Source: Siderastrea radians (taxonomy: Eukaryota; Cnidaria; Anthozoa; Scleractinia; Rhizangiidae). From it: a stretch of DNA of 64,000 bases. This document shows positions 9,380-20,749 of this stretch, piece after piece. The notes under the pieces are model-generated. The model was given only the letters and a program-made list of their open reading frames with translations, did not search any database and was not told where the DNA came from. Where the stretch lies: positions 11,728,071-11,792,070 of the forward strand of contig OZ024892.1 in assembly GCA_964017195.1 (NCBI GenBank). The letters are read 5' to 3'. The translations under genes were made by a program, and so were the position numbers. The number at the start of each line of letters is the position of its first letter. Position 1 is the first letter of the stretch.

Positions 9380-9690
9380 TATGCGCAGTAACAAAAGGAG
9401 GCACCGTCCTTGATGTAGCTCAAAGCAGAGCAAGCGAACCCGCTACGTACCTACATTTCCTGGGCTACCGCGCCTCGCTAGGTAACCGCTCCTAGAAACC
9501 GGGTACCAGTCCAGAGAACGAAATATTTCTTGTTATACGGCTAAAGACTTTATCTCGTCACTTGACTCTGATGATGACTTCCGCTCAGGTTGTCGAAACA
9601 TCAGTCAATGTCAACACAGACAGTCCTTCTCAGGACTACACTCACCCGGAAGATCATACTTTTCCGACTTATAATTTGTCCTTCGAAAGA
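9380..9690 (+). mobile_element. Retroelement 3'-end or terminal-repeat fragment (Penelope/retrozyme-like, tentative)
   Basis: A compact stretch just outside the 5.2-kb element with no open frame. It contains a hammerhead-like core followed by 'cagtccttctcaggactacactcacccgg'. This wording resembles repeat ends that I associate with hammerhead-bearing retroelements in cnidarian genomes; that is recollection, not a search. Confidence 0.3.
9562..9608 (+). ncRNA. Hammerhead-ribozyme-like motif
   Basis: Stem I TTGACT (9562-9567) pairs perfectly with AGTCAA (9603-9608). Between them come the CTGATGA core (9568-9574), a stem II with GAC/GTC (9576-9578, 9592-9594) and an inner CC/GG, then GAAA (9595-9598) and an AUC cleavage triplet ending at 9602. 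Stem III is almost absent and has a C-A mismatch, as if minimal or decayed. Very short stem III forms are known from Penelope-like elements and retrozymes. Confidence 0.45.
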
Positions 9691-9724
9691 AAGTTATGCC
9701 TGCTGTCTGGGGCCTGATCGATGA

Positions 9725-10858
9725 GTCTTGATGATAACAATTAAATGTCATCCTTATTTGCATTATGAAAAGGTCAACCAAAAAAGCTATTTATTGAAAA
9801 ACCAATAGATTATTTATTTTTAAAGTGCCCTCTTTATTCTAATCCTTCTGTTTTCATGGTAAAACTTGTTTTAGCTACACACTGGTATGGGGAACTCACA
9901 CAGACTCGTAACATAAAACTATTCACTTAATTTGCGGCTTACAGTTGAAAGGGAGAAAGGCGCGATGTTTTGCAAAGAATGCTTTATTTCCACCCTATTC
10001 TTATCATATTAAGTTCAAATGCCAAACTTTCACTAAACAAAATATAAAAGTAAAAAGAAGTACAAAATGTGCTTGAATAAAGTAATGGCAACAAGACAGA
10101 ACAAACAAACAAACAAACAAACAACAAACAACAAACAAGCAAACACAAAAATAATAACACCGTGTTTTCTTGTACAAATACATTCCAATTTTGTCAAAAT
10201 CTATAAACGTTGTTTGTGTTTACTTTCGACCATGAAGACAGAGTTCACGTAGTGAAATTAGCCGGTCTTTGACAGCTGGGCATCTGTCATTTGATTCTTT
10301 GATCTATTATTTTTCCAAATAATGATCGATAGCATATGGGGTTGTCACTGGGTTCTTCTATTTGTGGAGTACTTTCTTGGGTACATTAGGACATTTCTTT
10401 TCTGAATCTTTCGCTTGCTAAACTAGCCCCCGTCTCTCCCTTTTAATATTTTCATAATTTTCCGCCCTTTGAATCTCTAAAGATGACACTGCAAAACAAT
10501 ATTCTAAATATTCATCAGGATAAGACTAATGATTTTTTTTTCTGAATGCAAGATACGTGTCTGCTACCATGAGGTTTTAACGAAAACAATGAAATCTAAT
10601 TCTTATTTGCATGACAAAACGATTAACCTAAAATTGCTATTCGTTGAAAAAAGAAGAAATCACCAAGCCATTATTTCAGTTTTAGTACTCTTCTCATTCT
10701 AATTTAAAGACGTCATCTCTGAAAACGAAAGACACCTTGAACTTCTGCTAAAAGCCGAATTGCAACTTACTTTTGATACGTAACCTTTTAAGTATCTAGA
10801 CAATTGTAGATAGGTAAAATGGGTGATATAATTGACCATTCAATCTTTTCTAAAAGAA
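9725..10858. repeat. Old tandem and dispersed repeat, period about 840 bp
   Basis: 9725-9850 is echoed at about 10565-10700 ('cttatttgca' through to 'ctttattctaat' or 'tctcattctaat'). 9840-10480 is echoed at 2290-3180. The copies are heavily diverged. No coding sequence is visible. The second copy stops at the palindromic element at 10859. Confidence 0.45.
10103..10140 (+). repeat. (AAAC)n microsatellite
   Basis: Runs of AAAC/AAC units inside the old repeat. Confidence 0.85.
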
Positions 10859-11120
10859 GGGTGCGTTCGATTGGGAAATCCGGATTTCGATTTTGGATTT
10901 CGGATTTCGGATTTCCCAATAAAACGCGAAATCCAAAAACGGATTTCGACGAACCGAAATCCTTTTCCAAGACGGATTTCGATTAAGGGGCCTTAATTGA
11001 AATCCGTCTTGGAAAAGGATTTCGGCTGATCGAAATCCATTTTTGGATTTCGCGTTTTATTGGGAAATCCAAAATCCGAAATCCGAAATCGAAATCCGGA
11101 TTTCCCAATCGAACGCACCC
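10859..11120. mobile_element. Near-perfect palindromic MITE (262 bp)
   Basis: Starts GGGTGCGTTCGATTGGGA and ends with its exact inverse. The arms match almost along their whole length and are built from 'ggatttcg' words. The single strand would fold into one hairpin. The ends resemble the TAA-flanked element at 54056 (GGGTGCGTTCTTTTGGGA), so a PIF/Harbinger relationship is likely. No clean target duplication is visible at this copy. Confidence 0.75.
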
Positions 11121-14100
11121 TTAAATAAAAAAAAAAAACTACATGTTGAAGTTTCTTACATCAATATGGGGATCCCTGACTCTTCGAAGGAGAGGTTGTC
11201 TGATGACCTCTCATACCGGGGTAGATCTACATAGTGCTACGTGTGAATAGCGGTACATCCAAGAAGTCAAGATAATTGCACCCTATACTCAACTAGAACT
11301 TATTGTCATCACATCATTGTAAGTTCTACTAGAGGAGAAATTATATTATAAGAGTTTTGATTTTTCAATTCTTAGAAATTAAACTTCAGGTTTCTTTTTG
11401 TTATAATTATTATTCACATTTGATCATATTTCACATGCTAATTTTCGCATAACAATTAGTTATTACTATTGTTATTAGTAGCACAGTAACAACTTTACTG
11501 TACTCTCCAGAAGCTTGGTTGTTTATTTCCGTCTAAACAAGAGGAGAAGAGACTGGCTCTTGTTTAGCATTCATTAACTTCAAAACCCAGTCACAATCAG
11601 CAAGATCGCACCAAATGTACTGTTCTGCAAACAAGCAGCCTTGAGAAAAGTGAAAGAGAAGCCTTCCTGTCTTGGTACAATTGCAGCTCTTATAAAGAAT
11701 TTTCTAAAAAAGATGCCACAGGAACAACATTTTTGCAGCGTAAGAGCATTTCACTAAAGACAGAAGCTTCCGCCTATCACGTACAGCCTGATGATCTACT
11801 TTCAGGAACAGAAATGGACAAGAATACTGTTGCAGCGAGAATATTGGGGCGGAAGTTGACGGATGGGAAGCTGTTTCAATTACAACGGACATGAGTGACG
11901 CACAGAGAACGTAGTTTTTGTACGCGACACCACAATTTTAGTTATTTACTTTTTCAGATACTATTTTTTTTGTCTCTTTATCACTTATCACATTTGTTTT
12001 CTTTGGACGTGTTTCGCGGCTACGACTTGAGTCGCACTTTGATCGAAGGTTAATCAGGACTTCAGAATTTATTTTGTACTAGTCATTCAGCCACAAGTCC
12101 GTAAAGTTGTCTTTATACACTGATAGTGGCATGCCTAGTCATCTGAAATTACAATGAATAAATAGCGTTGATCAGCACGACATTAACCTGCAAATACATT
12201 TTGCATGATTCGATACTTACAGTTATGTTTCTTCCAAAGTCCTTATCAATACTTTCATCTGAATCGTCGTTTTCGTGTACTGTTCCAACGTTCTTTTTTC
12301 ACGATCCCTTTGTCCATTTTAAACAGTTCTTCTTTAAAAAACACAAATATCGCCTTTCGATTGGCTTCCCGAACGGATTGAGTCCTTGCGCGGCCCAAAA
12401 AATAGGGAAACAGAAAAATGTGCTTATATGAAGTGAAAACCCCAGAGTGCAAATCAGGGTGGCCAATATACTCTGTAACAAGAGCCTCGTAATTTCAGTT
12501 TTGTCTCAAAAGATTTGACTGCCCACCACTACCCATGACTTGAATTATTGACTTGAAGGCTGTTCATCCCGGGATGGAACATATTTCACTTTGCAAGATA
12601 TCAAAATACCAAGCTAACCATAAGAAAGTACAGCTGAATGACTATTACTTGAATGGTTACACCTCGGGAATCCATCTACAAACTTTAAAGTTGACACCAC
12701 TTTAAACAGCACAACTGAAACAACCATGAAGAAACGAAACTTTTAGTAGCTGTCACTGTCATGGCTTTCTTTTGGCCACATGCAGTCTCTATTCTTTTTT
12801 TGCATTGGCAGATGCAAAAGGTACAGATACATCAGCTACTATTCTAGATATTTCCCTGGCTGTGAAAGAGCTCAAATGCAATGCATCATACTAATCTCAA
12901 TTGCAAGCGGTTTTTTTTGCCCTAAAATAAGAGCTTAGAGTTTCTAGTTCTTTTACACTCACTCGCGTGTTGTTTCGCTCGTTATCTAACGATTCACGTC
13001 TTATCGCACTCGCTGAAGGTCATTGACACTTGGTCGTTATCAGTTGCAAGGCATGTGAAACAAAAGGAGCTGTTTTAACTAAATTCTGATTTTGTTAACC
13101 AATACAACACGCCAGCACGTAACGCAAAAAATGGTATCAAAATCAAGAAAACAAGGTCCAAAAATCTACTTTGTTGACTGCTAAGATAATGTCACAGTCA
13201 GTGTGCAGATTACACCAGTAACCCACGATGCCGTTAATATCTCTACATTTTAACTGTGTGGATGTTGTAGCGCGAAATTCTTTTTGAAAGCCCTGATCGA
13301 CTTAAAGTCCGATATCAGGGACATTGAGACATATTAGTCCAGTTATCAAAAAACGAATCAGTGCTTTATACAGAGGCCAGACATTAATGTTATATGCAAA
13401 TGTGGGTACATTGAATATACTTAATTCGGGGCACCCAACGAAAAAACTTTAGCGGAATACTTGAAACACTCTCTATTTTCTTAGATTCAGAGCTTTTTAA
13501 AAGCAGATTTGTGCAAGCTAACACAGGTTGATCTGTTTGGAGTTCTTAGCTGAAACTTAGGCCGCAGAAACTTTTAGGCAACGGAATCCTATCTGCGGAA
13601 TTTCCGAGCTCTTGATAACACTCCGAAAATGCTAACTGGCCTTATTTTGGAGCACTGACTGATAGCCCTCACTCAAAGCAAGCGTTATATTGTCTGTTTT
13701 AAAACGTTCTTGTCTTTAATTACACTGAAAAGCTGTACGACTCGTACCACCCTCTCAATAATTACCTTTGTTTTTGTTTTGTTTCAGTTTTGTTTTCTTT
13801 TGTTTCTCAAAAGTGCAAAAACACACACAGCTATGTGCCGAGAGGTAAAATATTAAAATAATCTTTTTAGGGGAAGAAAATTTTAGAGGCGTGATTCGTT
13901 GAAAAGGGTGGGCATGGCGCTTGGGATAACAGCGAAAAAAAAAAAATACTAAAAGTTGTACAAATCCGGAAAAGCTAATACTTTTAAGTAGCCATTGAAG
14001 GCAAGCTTCATATTGACGGATAACTTATCAAAATTAGCATGGTAACGATAAAAATATAGGCTTGTTCACATATTCTACTGATAACTCTACTTTTAAAAAC

Positions 14101-14222
14101 CCCTTGGTTTGGCTAGAGGAGTATGATAGACCAATATCTACGCACGGCAAAATTGATTTTCCACGTCTCAGAGTTACAGTATTTTCATACCTGCACTGGC
14201 GGTGTTTCTTCAGGTCAAAAAG
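11121..14222. other. Intergenic stretch with no recognised gene
   Basis: Apart from the open stretch at 11565-11893 (listed separately) I see no domain, RNA gene or clear element. The last few hundred bases must contain the promoter of the fibrinogen-domain gene, but I could not single out a convincing core promoter. Confidence 0.4.
11565..11893 (+). CDS. Unassigned open stretch, possible exon fragment
   Basis: 109 codons follow an in-frame TAG and end at TGA (11891-11893). The first in-frame ATG lies near the end, so it would have to be an internal or terminal exon; a weak acceptor-like 'aaacccag' lies near 11590. The translation has normal composition (for example FLSWYNCSSYKEF and AARILGRKLTDGKLF), but I do not recognise it. 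Chance openness is possible. Confidence 0.2.
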
Positions 14223-17200
14223 ATGTGGTTCCAAGCCCTTCTGTTTCTGGTTTTACTCCCATGCGCTTTCTCATTGCACGCCGGTAAGCTTTCTTGAATC
14301 TCCACCTCCCATAGTTCAGAATAAGCTGCATATATTTTAGAGATAAACAAGTGTTTATCCCAAACCCAATTGCCAGTACTAATACGTACCGAGAACAGTT
14401 GATATAAAATCGCTCAGGTTAAAAAGAATTTAAAAAACGTTTTGTCTTTAATACATGAGTAGTACTTTTTCTAGGCTGAGATTAAGAAAAACGAACTAAG
14501 CGAGGGTTCGCGTGCATGATATTTCCTCTCGTTTATTTCAACTAGTTTTTCTCGAACCTAAGAGTTTTAAAATATAACGATCCGAAAATATTGTGTTTGT
14601 CTTCAGTATATATTGTTTATTTCATAGTGCTGTTCGTTGCGTTCTCTATCGTTTCGATTTGTTTACAGCTTTGAGTTTTATTACCAGTTAGGCAACATTC
14701 CTGTTCGATTATTTTTCCTTTGCTCATATCTTCTTAACTCTTTTTTTGTCTTAGCTGTTGATTATGTTTAAGTTGTATGGTTGTATGCTGTTTGATTTTT
14801 GCCACATTTTTATTGCTCATGCACAGATCGAAACCCTGGAAGACAACCGTAAATAAAGACGGTATTAAATTTTCTATGAAATATTACAGAAGTCTCAAAG
14901 CGTAGTCTGCGTTACAGACACGGGAATAAACTCGAAGGATTTTTCAGGTCAGGACTTCGATTCATTATTAGCTCACAAGATTTGATTCAATCTGCCCTAG
15001 TAATAACGCTAACAACTTATGAGAGTCCCAAACACCGACACTAATAGTCCAAACTAGGTGAAGAAAATTTAAATCACAGCGTAAAATACGCAATGTAAAT
15101 AAACAGTATTCTTTTCAGAATGCACCCCGTCTCAGTTTACATGTGACAATGGCCGGTGTATAACAGCCTTATTCCTAAGGTGTAACCTGAGAGATGACTG
15201 TGGAGATAATTCCGATGAGAAAAACTGCGGTAAGTGTGTAGCTCTGACTCCAATTGTAAGTAGGTCTAAAGTTGCATATTCATTGTCTATCACGGATGTC
15301 TCCCAAAACAACTAGTAAGGAATACAAGTCAGATTTTTGTCGTTTCTTGATCATTAGTCGATGACTAACAAATAATTGTCTGAAATTCCCGATTAATGGG
15401 TTGCAATATGTTTTCGTTTGGTCGCCCCGATCAGTCAAACAAATTATTTTTCGACAAGAAATGGGCCTTGAATTACAAACATGAAAGCCTTTTTCAAAAC
15501 AGGCAGGAGTGGCGGAGCCTGATTGAGACTGTTTGTGGAAACTATACCAAGAAACTTCTTGCATATGAAAGGAGAAGGGTACTTCGGAGAGAGAAGAGAT
15601 GAAAACTTTGTATCTTACCCGTCTGTGGGCGTTAATGGCGTACATGTAATACTCATTTTGATTGTTTTCCTAGATAGCAACACCTGCAGCTCATGGCAGT
15701 TCAGATGTGATTCCGGCCAATGTATACCAGCATCATGGAAGTGTGACCTTCGTCAAAACTGTGGCGATAATTCTGATGAAAGAAATTGCAGTAAGTTTCA
15801 TGATTCTGATATTAGCAGGCTATTATATTGAGTTAAAATTCGTTGTAGATAGTATAAATTTTTCTGTTGTTTTATTAAGAATTGCTATCCTTAATGAACT
15901 AAACGCTGATTCATTCTGACCGCTTTCGAAAACTGGGATCAATGTTGGAAAGAAGCAAAAAGGAAATAGAAGAAATCGATTTGTGAAAACAAAATTTGTG
16001 AAATTGCGAAACATCTCTCGCTTAAGAATTTATTGAAGGTTTGACTTCTGTTATTTGATGAGACACAAAACTGAGAATTTTGCGGTTAAAGCTCTAAATA
16101 AAAAATTATAACGTGAAACTAAATAACATTGTCCCACAAAAGGACTAACACTGAGTCAAGATGTTTTCGCATGGAAAATTGAGTGCTTCAACTTGCCTCT
16201 TGTCTCCAAAATTCTTTCATTGTGGCGAAGAACGTTCCCCTCAGTTGTACACGCCTTGATGTCACCCTAAAGTAAAAAGCGCACGGTTTAGAAAAGTTTA
16301 CTTTGGTAATTTAGTTAATTACTAGTGGTGTCCTCCTTGTAAGAAATTGCCAAGTCCTGTTTGAGGTTTTCCCCAGTTTTAATACAACAGTTCTTGTATT
16401 TTTTACTGAAGGTACATACTTTTTTACTTTCTTACTTTTTACTTAAGTTAAAAATTAGTCTAAACTTTGTTTAGACTCGTCTTTGAGCGACAGAAAGCTT
16501 TTCATTTGTGTGACTGTTGAGTTGATAAATAACTTCTTTTAATCTTACAGCCCCTGTAACAAGCGAAACTCCCTCAGGTACAATTAATAAATAACATTTA
16601 TAAACGATTAGCCATAGTGTACGTTTTATTTTCACAGATGACCGCTCTAGGATATGCAATATATATAGTAGCAGTATAAAATAAACGAGTTCCTTTCCTT
16701 TTTGATTTGCCGAGACATCCCCAGTTTCTATGATTTTTCCATTTCCTTTTTCCCCAATTTAGTAACAGATAAGGTTAAAATTAAAACAAGCAAATGAAAA
16801 AAGCTTCTAAAATGTACACGAGCTTTCCATGTACGGTTCAATATTCATCTATTTAGTTATGCAACAAGCAAAAGGTATTCTCTCTTCAGGGTCCCAAAGG
16901 GGAGGTCTTTGAAGCCCTGGAGCCCTGAAAATTTTGTTGTGGAGCCCGGATCCCAAAGCCTCTCGATTTGGAGCCCGAAGAAAAATGCTTTTTTGGTTAA
17001 ATGAAACCCTAGAGTGAAGCAATGGAGCCCTAGGGGCCGGAATTTTCCGTCTTGGAGTCCTGGAGCCCTGCAATTTTAGGCCGGCTGGAACCCCTTTAAG
17101 ACCCTGTCTCTTTGAATATTTGCTACAGTTAGAGCATCTGTATCTTTTTTTGAGTCATTACACTACCATTCTGAGTTATTCCACTTACCATATAAGGATA

Positions 17201-20200
17201 GGCGCACTCGCAAAATATGTCTGTTATAACATTTTGGTATTCCGGTTTGATCACAAATACCTTCCTCGAGGGTTATACAGATGATACTGGCGGACATTTC
17301 ACTCATTGAATTTTTCATTTATTTAATTTTTTTCAGCACCAACGCCGACCCCAGTATCAGGTTAGTGGAAGTAAGAACAAAATTGGGACTTTTTTTTTTA
17401 CTAAAATAGTTGATACAACTTTCCGGAAAGATAATCATAACAAGGTTTGTTTTTTAAAACGTTGAGCTCCTCCCCAGGGAAGGCCTGGCTGCTAGCAATA
17501 ATAAAGAGGCAAATGTCTTCATAATTATGTAATCACATTCATTGCAGGCTAGTCTCGCCTCATTTACAACAACCTCTTCGTTTCCATCCGATGAGTTGGC
17601 CTCCAGCGTTTTCACAATCTCCTAGCTCGCCAATCACAGTCAAGATACTCATTTCGTTCATACTTCTTTGGTTTAAGGCCGCGGGTGACAAGCTGCTCAT
17701 GAATAAATTTATAAGGCAAAATTTTGGTGGAAGTCTTACGTTAAAACACTTTAGATCTTGATCGTTTGGGAGCCGATTTCGTTGAAACTTAATAGAGGGC
17801 TTGAGAAATGTTGGAAGTGCAACAAGGTTGTTTTTCCTTTGATAAATTGCGTTTCTTTACGATGCTTTGAGCTTCCAAAGTTAAGATTTAAGATTTGGTA
17901 AAACGCGACTGCGTGTCCAAGTTTTCTCCTCGTGGAGAAGACAACGCTTCTTGATTTTGCCACTAATTGATCAGTTAAAACCTCTATTGTGTCACAACAG
18001 AAGCCGATTTTGTGATTTCAAGTTCCACTGAAAGTTATAAGCCTTTAAATTAGTAAAATCGTCCTTGTTTAAATTTGAAGACTTAAAACTTCTGTTAAAA
18101 AGCCTGTTTTAAAAAAGTGCTTCTGTTGTGACAACCTACAACACACCTATTTTACCTGTCTGCTGTCAGTTCAGGAAATTTTATATCCGCGCTGTATTCT
18201 TGGACACAAAATTGGTGGTTTTAGGGCTTCTGAAGCCTTATCGAAGAAACACAAGTGTTTAAGCCAAGAATATTTTAATATTTTAAATATAAAAATTAAG
18301 AAGCTATTGTTAACACTCCAGAAACAAACAATAGGTTGCATGCAATCTAAAAAAATCGTGTGTTTTCCGTCGAAAATATTTATACCACACACAAAATGGA
18401 ACGAGGATTTTACTATCGAAATTTTCAAAGCAGATTTTTCCACTTAAACGTAGAATTAAACACTAAAACCAAAAAGAACGACGAAATCGAACTCTTTTAC
18501 TATTTTCTAGTCTATGGAGCAGTGTATATATACACATGCAGAAAAAACTTCACGGAGCTCCACTTGCGAAAGACCCAGATGTTGATAAATATTGGACACA
18601 AAGTTGGTGATGTTGGTAAATATTCGAGATAGAGATAGAAACAGTATTTTATTTTCGTTTTGTTTTGCGGGAAAAATTCTAAAAAGTTGCAATTAACGTT
18701 TCAACTAACAGATAAAGAATAAAAAGAACGGTACAGATACAACAAGCGAGCGCCCAACGCATTTATTATTATTGTTATTATGAAAATTTTTATTTAACAA
18801 TACTTAAAATGCACAATATTTCCTGCCACTCGATTAAATACACGAGCAATCATTGATGCATAAACCAAAAATTTTATACTGCAGAGCCGCACTTCGCGCA
18901 TACCTTTAAATAAATGAATACTGATGATCTAGTCTCTCACGGCCGCGGCCTTAAGAACATAAAGGTCAAAACAATCGTACACCTTTGACAATAACTGTGT
19001 TTTTTTTAGTATATTTTGTATATTAGTGTTATTACAGGTACTTTATTGCTTCTATTCCTAGAATGTTCATCGTACAGAATACTGAATGAGTCTGACCGCG
19101 GTCAAGGCTACATGCAAGTTGTCAAATGTGACCGAAATTTGCCTAAGGCCTGGTATAGAATCCTAGGAGGCGCAGGAAAGCAGATGCCTGATACATGTGT
19201 GCCTGAACAACAGTGTGGTACGCATGCGCCAGGCTGGCTCTCTGGCGGTCATCCTACAGTAGCCCAGGGCATTGTCAGCCGCCAAGTGTGTTTTCACTGG
19301 TATTCTAACTGCTGTCAATGGTCTCTAAACATCCGTGTCCGAAACTGTAGTGCTTTCTACGTGTACGAGTTGAGTCCAACACATGGCTGCAGCTTGCGAT
19401 ACTGCGGCGACCGGAAACAAGGTAACCGCTCAAATCTTATTTTTGGCCAATATTTGCCGATTTAAAATATACGCAAACTTTTGTTGAGTCTGTGTTCAAT
19501 TTCTCACCAATTATTGAGCTGTTGAGAGGCTGGTGGTGAGATACAGAACAATCATATTTACTAGTTTCATAGTGACACGCGTCCTGCATATGCTCGGATC
19601 TGCATTCTCGAAAGCGTTCTGTGTTATGATAAAGAAAAAAGAAAAGATAATAAATTTTAAGATTGGTCAAAAAATAAAAATAAAATATTTTAGCATGTCA
19701 CGAGAGTGGGACAAAGAAAAACACTGGGATTAGTCACCCTGGTTACTGTATCAGTAGCGTTTATTCCTTAAACACATTGTTTCAGTTTTGTTGGTCATGA
19801 AGAACTGCGCTGAAGTTTACAAGGTCGGTAACAAGATCAGCGGAGTATACAAAATCGATCCTGATGGTTTGGGCACATTTGACGTGTTCTGTGATCAGAA
19901 GACAGCCGGTGGAGGTTGGACGGTGTTTCAGAAAAGATACGACGGCTCTGTGGATTTCTTCCGCGGATGGGATGACTACAAACGAGGCTTTGGCAATCTG
20001 AACGGCGAGTTTTGGCTCGGATTGGACAAGATTCACCGCCTGACTGTAAGCAGTAGTAACAAGCTTCGCGTCGACTTGGAAGACGTGCCCGGGAATACAG
20101 CATTTGCAGAGTACAGCTCATTTGCTGTGGCAGATGAGAATAACAAATACAGGCTGAGTCTGGGCAGTTATTCAGGTGAGCTAAAAATTCGGCTTTGCTC

Positions 20201-20570
20201 AATTTGTTGAAGCTGAGATCATGTACTCTACAAATTAATTTCCGACATGTATCAGTGGCAGACTAATGCACGCGGCTCTTCTTCTTCTTCTTCTTCTTCT
20301 TCTTTTTTAGGCACTGCTGGAAATTCTCTTGGCACTCGTCACCCTGGTGCGCCATTTACCACCAAGGATCGCGATAATGACTGGTATCGTAGCAACTGTG
20401 CTTTTTATGGTAAAGGTGCCTGGTGGTATGAGAAATGCTACAATTCTAATCTGAATGGCTTGTACCTCGCCGGCCAGGACAGTCATGAAGGAATGGTATG
20501 GTGGCACTGGAAAAGAAACCACTACTCCGTGAAAAGGTCTGAGATGAAGATACGTCCAAAGGACTTTTAG
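14223..20570 (+). CDS. Secreted LDLa-LDLa-D8C-fibrinogen C-domain protein (FReD lectin-like)
   Basis: Eight exons with GT-AG borders, all introns in phase 1: 14223-14283, 15119-15229, 15674-15790, 16551-16577, 17337-17360, 19062-19421, 19786-20175, 20311-20570; 449 residues. Residues 1-20 are a signal peptide ([17 protein letters not shown]). Residues 21-57 and 58-96 are two LDL-receptor class A modules with six cysteines and the calcium motif DNSDE. Residues 97-113 are a Pro/Thr/Ser linker made by two tiny exons. Residues 114-233 form a Cys-rich D8C domain as in uromodulin/GP2 ([18 protein letters not shown], later LRYCG). Residues 234-449 form a fibrinogen C domain ending in KDRDND, the calcium-site region, and [15 protein letters not shown], as in ficolins and tachylectins. 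It is likely a secreted or surface lectin that binds sugars or acetylated groups; an immune or adhesion role is an inference. A poly(A)-like ATTAAA lies at 20688. Confidence 0.92.
16880..17095 (+). repeat. Degenerate 'ggagccctg' repeat in an intron
   Basis: GGAGCCC recurs many times at irregular spacing in the intron between exons 4 and 5 of the fibrinogen-domain gene. It looks like a decayed minisatellite or repeat fragment. Confidence 0.4.
17989..18136. mobile_element. Short inverted-repeat element (MITE-like)
   Basis: TTGTGTCACAACAGAAGC at the left faces GCTTCTGTTGTGACAA at the right, about 148 bp apart, inside the intron before the D8C exon. No clear target duplication. Confidence 0.45.
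20276..20305 (+). repeat. (CTT)n microsatellite abutting a splice acceptor
   Basis: About nine CTT/TCT units run into the 'tttttttag' acceptor of the last exon of the fibrinogen-domain gene, so the microsatellite serves as its polypyrimidine tract. Confidence 0.85.
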
Positions 20571-20749
20571 GATTGTTTCGCAGCGTAGTATACTTTGGCG
20601 TAAAACACTAATCCCAAGAGAATTGAAAGCATGTAATTGGTGTAAGGGTAATTCTACTTAAGCCTAGTAGCTCCTGGCTGAAAGAATATTAAAGCTTTAA
20701 TACATGCACTTTTATGAGTTTTTGATACAAAATAGCGAAAACATGCATA

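Noticed and set aside
12255..12481. Minus-strand frames of 60-65 codons with basic composition
   Set aside because: Short, overlapping in two frames, no domain and no splice context that would join them to a gene.
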